DNA of 9,958 nucleotides from Spirochaetota bacterium. GTDB taxonomy: Bacteria > Spirochaetota > Spirochaetia > Treponematales > UBA12059. Of the stretch, positions 7,353 through 9,958 are shown one piece after another; the stretch's first letter is position 1; each line of letters starts with the position of its first letter. Below the pieces are notes generated by a model that was given only the letters and a program-made list of their open reading frames with translations, was not told the origin of the DNA and did no database searches. The stretch spans positions 1-9,958 of the forward strand of contig JAKLIU010000053.1 of NCBI GenBank assembly GCA_022709445.1. Reading direction: 5' to 3'. The position numbers and the translations under genes are program-made.

Positions 7353-7388
7353 TAACATGAGAGGCGATTCACCGCTTCAATCAATGAC

Positions 7389-7393
7389 GAGGA
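7389..7393 (+). promoter_or_regulatory. Ribosome binding site deciding the plus-strand KASIII start
   Basis: GAGGA lies five bases before the ATG at 7399. The in-frame ATG at 7384 has no such site at proper distance, and those at 7321 and 7357 fall before or at the predicted transcription start. Starting at 7399 gives MHIGILGLGTYIP, the expected FabH-type N-terminus. Confidence 0.6.
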
Positions 7394-7398
7394 CTGCA

Positions 7399-8379
7399 AT
7401 GCACATAGGCATCCTGGGGCTGGGCACCTACATACCATCGCGTTACATGAGCGCGGCCGAACTGTCCGCGGCCAGCGGGGTCCCCGAGGACGTCATCGCC
7501 CTCAAGTTCGGCGTCAAGCGCAAGCCGGTGGCGGGTCCGGAGGACAGCACCGCCATCATGGGGGTCAAGGCGTCCAGGGTGGCGCTGGATCGCGCCGGCG
7601 TGAACGCGGCTGACATAGACCTGGTGCTCTGGTGCGGGGCCCAGCACAAGGACTACGAATGCTGGCTGGCCGGCCTGTTCGTGGCCAACGAACTGGGCGC
7701 TTCCCGGGCCTGGAGCTTCGACATGGAGGCCATGTGCGGTTCCATGATGGCCGCCCTGGACGTGGCCAAGAGCCTGATGCTGGCGCGGGAGGACCTGAAA
7801 ACCGTGCTCCTGGTGTCGGGCTACCGCAACAACGACCTGATAGACCTGGCCGAGCCCAGCACCCGCTTCATGCTGGATATAGGCTCCGGTGGTTCGGCTA
7901 TCGTGCTGGGCAAGGACGCCGGACGGAACGAGCTCCTGGGTTCGGCCTTCAAGGGCGACGGCTCGCTGAGCCTGGACTGCGTGGTGGACCGCGGCACGGG
8001 GAAATTCGTCGTCCCGGACGAGCCGACCTTCAAGGCCAAGCTGAACGAGAAGACCCTGCCCAATTTCTACGCGGTGATCGACCGTTCGCTGGAACTCTCC
8101 GGCGGGCTGGGACGCCGCGACATCGGCTACCTGGCGGTGCTGCATTTCAAGAAGAGCGCGCACGACGCGATCCTGGCCGAGCTGGGCTTGGACGCCTCGC
8201 GGACCACCTACCTGGACGAGTACGGGCATGTGGGGCAGAACGACCAGGTGCTGTCCATGGAACTGGCCCTCGAGTCCGGCAGGCTCAGGGACGGGGACAA
8301 CGTGGTCATGGTGGGCGCCGGTTTGGGATTCGTGTGGGCTGCGAGCGTGGTGCGCTGGGGACGCGTCACGCTCGCGTGA
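7399..8379 (+). CDS. KASIII-like (FabH superfamily) protein with Cys-His-His active site
   Basis: A 326-residue FabH-superfamily protein, clearly different from the minus-strand paralogue. Cys113 in MEAMCGSMMAAL is the acyl-accepting nucleophile. His249 in LAVLHFKKSAHDAIL takes the position of the FabH His (PHQAN). His277 in DEYGHVGQNDQVLSMELAL takes the place of the FabH Asn (YGNT). The triad is therefore Cys-His-His, as in KAS I/II and many SCP-type thiolases, rather than Cys-His-Asn. The C-terminus MVGAGLGFVWAASVVRWG matches the glycine-rich loop of the fold. It probably forms or cleaves a beta-ketoacyl thioester, or transfers an acyl group; substrate unknown. It is first of the plus-strand set. 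Its last residues (RVTLA) and stop codon lie at or within the first unit of a hairpin array, so the C-terminus may have been altered by that repeat. Confidence 0.9.
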   Translation: MHIGILGLGTYIPSRYMSAAELSAASGVPEDVIALKFGVKRKPVAGPEDSTAIMGVKASRVALDRAGVNAADIDLVLWCGAQHKDYECWLAGLFVANELGASRAWSFDMEAMCGSMMAALDVAKSLMLAREDLKTVLLVSGYRNNDLIDLAEPSTRFMLDIGSGGSAIVLGKDAGRNELLGSAFKGDGSLSLDCVVDRGTGKFVVPDEPTFKAKLNEKTLPNFYAVIDRSLELSGGLGRRDIGYLAVLHFKKSAHDAILAELGLDASRTTYLDEYGHVGQNDQVLSMELALESGRLRDGDNVVMVGAGLGFVWAASVVRWGRVTLA

Positions 8380-8440
8380 CGGGGTCACCAGAAGGTGACG
8401 GGGTCACGCAAGCGTGACGGGGTCACCAGAAGGTGACGAG
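8365..8440. repeat. Four tandem 19-bp palindromic units
   Basis: Units begin at 8365, 8384, 8403 and 8422, an exact 19-bp period. Each is a perfect six-pair inverted repeat of 16 bp (GTCACS-N4-SGTGAC) plus a three-base spacer, GGG in the first three and GAG in the last. Units 2 and 4 are identical over the palindrome (GTCACCAGAAGGTGAC). Units 1 and 3 are the other type (GTCACGCTCGCGTGAC and GTCACGCAAGCGTGAC), so the array is also a 38-bp duplication. It starts inside the upstream coding region: TGA 8377-8379 is in the right arm of unit 1. No T-run follows, so it is not an ordinary intrinsic terminator. It could be a transcript-stabilising or attenuating structure, a row of dimer-protein sites, or a dispersed palindromic element. 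Confidence 0.9.
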
Positions 8441-8490
8441 GGATCGATCAAGAAACGGGGCGGCACGGGAGCCCCTCACAGGAGAAGAAG

Positions 8491-9231
8491 ATGGAACGGA
8501 TGAAGGGCAAGGTGTGCGTCGTCACCGGCGGCGCGCGCGGCATAGGCAGGGGCATCGTGGAGGCGTTCGCGCGCGAGGGCGCCCTGCGCGTCTGGGCGCT
8601 GGACATGAACGACGCTGAGTTTCCCGCGCTGGAGAAGGCCTGGCCGGCGGTCAAGGGCGCCGTGGTCAACGTGACGGACGCCGCCGCGGTGGAGGCCTTC
8701 ACGGCGAAGGCAAAGGCGGAACACGGGCGCATCGACGCGCTGGTGAACAACGCCGGCATCACCAAGGACGCGCTCATCCAGAAGATGAGCGAATCCGACT
8801 GGGACGCGGTCATCGCGGTGAACCTCAAGGGGCCCTTCCTGATGACCAAGGCCATCGCGCCGGTGATGATGGAGGGCGGCTCGGGCTCCATCGTGTCCAT
8901 CTCCAGCATCGTGGGACTGGACGGCAACATAGGCCAGACCAACTACGCGGCGACCAAGGGCGGCATCGTGGCCATGACCAAGGGCTGGGCCCGCGAGTTC
9001 TCGCGCAAGGGCGCAAAGATACGCGCCAACTGCGTGTCGCCGGGCTACACCCGCACGCCCATGATAGAGACCGTGCCGGAGAAGGTGCTTGAGCCCATCA
9101 TCGCCAGGACCCCGCTCGGGCGCCTGGCGGAGATTGAGGACATCGTGAACGGCGTCCTGTACCTTTCCTGCGACGAGGGATGTTTCGTCAACGGGCAGGT
9201 GCTGCGCATCGACGGCGGACTGACCCTGTAG
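8491..9231 (+). CDS. Short-chain dehydrogenase/reductase, FabG type
   Basis: A 246-residue classical SDR expected to interconvert a 3-ketoacyl and 3-hydroxyacyl thioester, or another ketone/alcohol pair, in the cytoplasm. Visible motifs: cofactor loop TGGARGIG at 12-19, NNAG at 86-89, Asn111, Ser139, and the catalytic YxxxK as Tyr152/Lys156; the end is GQVLRIDGGLTL. An aspartate (Asp38) ends beta-strand 2 (VWALD), which usually favours NAD(H) over NADP(H), so a catabolic dehydrogenase role is more likely than fatty-acid synthesis. The start has AGGAG six bases upstream. It lies 111 bp after the KASIII-like gene, a gap filled by the hairpin array, and 105 bp before the binding-protein gene. 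General family is certain; FabG-like specificity is inferred from similarity and context. Confidence 0.92.
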   Translation: MERMKGKVCVVTGGARGIGRGIVEAFAREGALRVWALDMNDAEFPALEKAWPAVKGAVVNVTDAAAVEAFTAKAKAEHGRIDALVNNAGITKDALIQKMSESDWDAVIAVNLKGPFLMTKAIAPVMMEGGSGSIVSISSIVGLDGNIGQTNYAATKGGIVAMTKGWAREFSRKGAKIRANCVSPGYTRTPMIETVPEKVLEPIIARTPLGRLAEIEDIVNGVLYLSCDEGCFVNGQVLRIDGGLTL

Positions 9232-9260
9232 GGGCCGACGGACAAGGGACTGCCGGCAGG

Positions 9261-9278
9261 GGCGGACTCCGGTCCGCC
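9261..9278 (+). other. UNCG-loop hairpin between dehydrogenase and binding-protein genes
   Basis: GGCGGAC (9261-9267) and GTCCGCC (9272-9278) form a perfect seven-pair stem closing the loop TCCG. In RNA this is a C(UCCG)G tetraloop of the very stable UNCG class. No U-run follows, so simple intrinsic termination is unlikely. It lies about 60 bp before the strong Shine-Dalgarno of the binding-protein gene and could be a processing or stability element giving that message a different level. The nearby palindromes CTGCCGGCAG (9250-9259) and GGGCGCCC (9307-9314) are weaker and may be chance. Confidence 0.45.
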
Positions 9279-9336
9279 GCAGCCGTGATTCGATATTCGG
9301 ACGCCTGGGCGCCCGTCATGTTCAAGGAGGACTGTA

Positions 9337-9958
9337 ATGAAGAAAGCGCTAGCGATCATCGCGATCGTCCTGCTCGCCATCCCGGCCTTCGCCCAGAGCG
9401 GCGAGCCCATCAAGATCGGCGGCGTCTGGACGCTCGCGGACATCACCGGCAAGCAGGGCAGCATGGCGGCCCAGCAGGCCGTGGACGAGATCAACAAGGC
9501 CGGCGGCGTGCTCGGCAGGCCGCTCGTGCTCATCGTCATCGACGACGAGGGCAAGCCGGACAAGGGCGCCGCCGCGGTCGAGAAGCTCGTCACCGTGGAC
9601 AAGGTGGACCTGATCATAGGCGGCATGTCCTCCGGCGTGGAGCTGGGCAAGGTCCCGACCTTCAAGAAATACGGCAAGGTGGTCATCTCCACCGGCGCCG
9701 CGTCCTACAAGGTCGAGGAAGCCCTGGGCGCCGACTCCGGCTGGTACTTCCACCTGCATCCCTGGGACTACAACCAGGGCGAGAGCTACGCGGAAGGCTG
9801 GGCGGCCATCCAGAAGCAGTATCCCAAGATCAAGATCAAGAAGCTCTTCCTGGCCTACGAGGAAGGCGCCTTCGGCAAGTCCTCCTGGGACGCCACCAAG
9901 CTGCTCTTCGGGTCCTCGGGCTACGTGATCGACGGCATGTCCTTCAAGAGCGCGGCCC
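9337..9958 (+). CDS. ABC transporter periplasmic binding protein, LivK-like (3' part outside window)
   Basis: The first 207 residues of a branched-chain amino acid type substrate-binding protein (periplasmic-binding fold I); the family is usually about 370-400 residues, so roughly half is missing because the window ends. A Sec signal peptide is clear: MKK, hydrophobic core, cleavage after Ala19 (PAFA|QSG); there is no lipobox Cys, so it should be soluble in the periplasm. The mature start KIGGVWTLADITGKQGSMAA and the AAQQAVDEINKAGGVLGRPL segment are typical of this family, which serves amino acids but also aromatic and short-chain carboxylates and amides. AAGGAGG six bases before the ATG is an excellent ribosome site. 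Its place after the KASIII and dehydrogenase genes suggests it imports the substrate they process; permease and ATPase genes would be expected to the right. Confidence 0.92.
   Translation, partial: MKKALAIIAIVLLAIPAFAQSGEPIKIGGVWTLADITGKQGSMAAQQAVDEINKAGGVLGRPLVLIVIDDEGKPDKGAAAVEKLVTVDKVDLIIGGMSSGVELGKVPTFKKYGKVVISTGAASYKVEEALGADSGWYFHLHPWDYNQGESYAEGWAAIQKQYPKIKIKKLFLAYEEGAFGKSSWDATKLLFGSSGYVIDGMSFKSAA

Noticed and set aside
8394..8408. CRP/FNR-type operator in the GTGACGGGGTCAC junctions between hairpins
   Set aside because: The CRP core is GTGA-N6-TCAC; here the spacing is five bases and the flanking T/A are missing. It arises automatically from tandem palindromes.
8365..8440. CRISPR array or CRISPR-like repeat
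   Set aside because: The 19-bp units are contiguous with only 3-bp spacers, so there are no unique spacer sequences, and no cas genes are present.
8457..8475. GGGGC...GCCCC pairing just before the dehydrogenase ribosome site as a riboswitch or attenuator
   Set aside because: Only five pairs with a nine-base loop and no conserved aptamer-like features; chance pairing is likely.

Overview
The window is strongly GC-rich, densely coding bacterial DNA. It most likely comes from a diderm, probably a GC-rich member or relative of the Spirochaetes. This is inferred from the style of the chemoreceptor hairpin tip (NAAIEAAHAGEAGRGFAVV) and from a substrate-binding protein with a cleavable Sec signal; no rRNA or other strong taxonomic marker is present. 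There are no tRNAs, insertion sequences, phage genes or CRISPR arrays.

Layout. A sliver of an upstream gene ends at base 85 (+), with a sequence resembling the C-terminus of a response-regulator receiver domain. Converging on it is a five-gene minus-strand run read from about 7230 down to 95: a regulator with two TetR units in one chain, a ketoacyl-ACP synthase III (KASIII)-like enzyme, an acetyl-CoA hydrolase/CoA-transferase family enzyme, an SCP2-type thiolase, and a dCache chemoreceptor. Gaps are 9 to 46 bp and each gene has its own ribosome binding site, so this is probably one operon. From the same AT-rich control region (7171-7398) a plus-strand set diverges: a second, distinct KASIII-like enzyme, an FabG-type short-chain dehydrogenase, and a branched-chain amino acid type (LivK-like) periplasmic binding protein cut by the window end.

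How the genes may work together (inference). Binding protein, chemoreceptor, CoA-transferase, thiolase, dehydrogenase and two condensing-enzyme homologues look like a unit that senses, imports, CoA-activates and then builds or cleaves a small carboxylic acid through beta-ketoacyl intermediates, controlled by the tandem TetR protein. The substrate cannot be read from the sequence. Both KASIII-like proteins depart from the Cys-His-Asn triad: one keeps only Cys, the other reads Cys-His-His. An SCP2-type thiolase next to KASIII/HMG-CoA-synthase-superfamily proteins recalls the PhlA-PhlC-PhlB and archaeal thiolase-HMGCS-DUF35 complexes, but no DUF35 (OB-fold) partner is visible here.

Non-coding structure. 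The divergent control region holds a TATAAT promoter for the minus operon whose -35 lies inside a perfect palindrome (CTTGCGCAAG), and a TTGACA promoter for the plus set. Between the plus-strand KASIII gene and the dehydrogenase is an array of four perfect hairpins at exactly 19-bp period, alternating between two sequence types, whose first unit forms the end of the upstream reading frame including its stop codon. A UNCG-type hairpin precedes the binding-protein gene.
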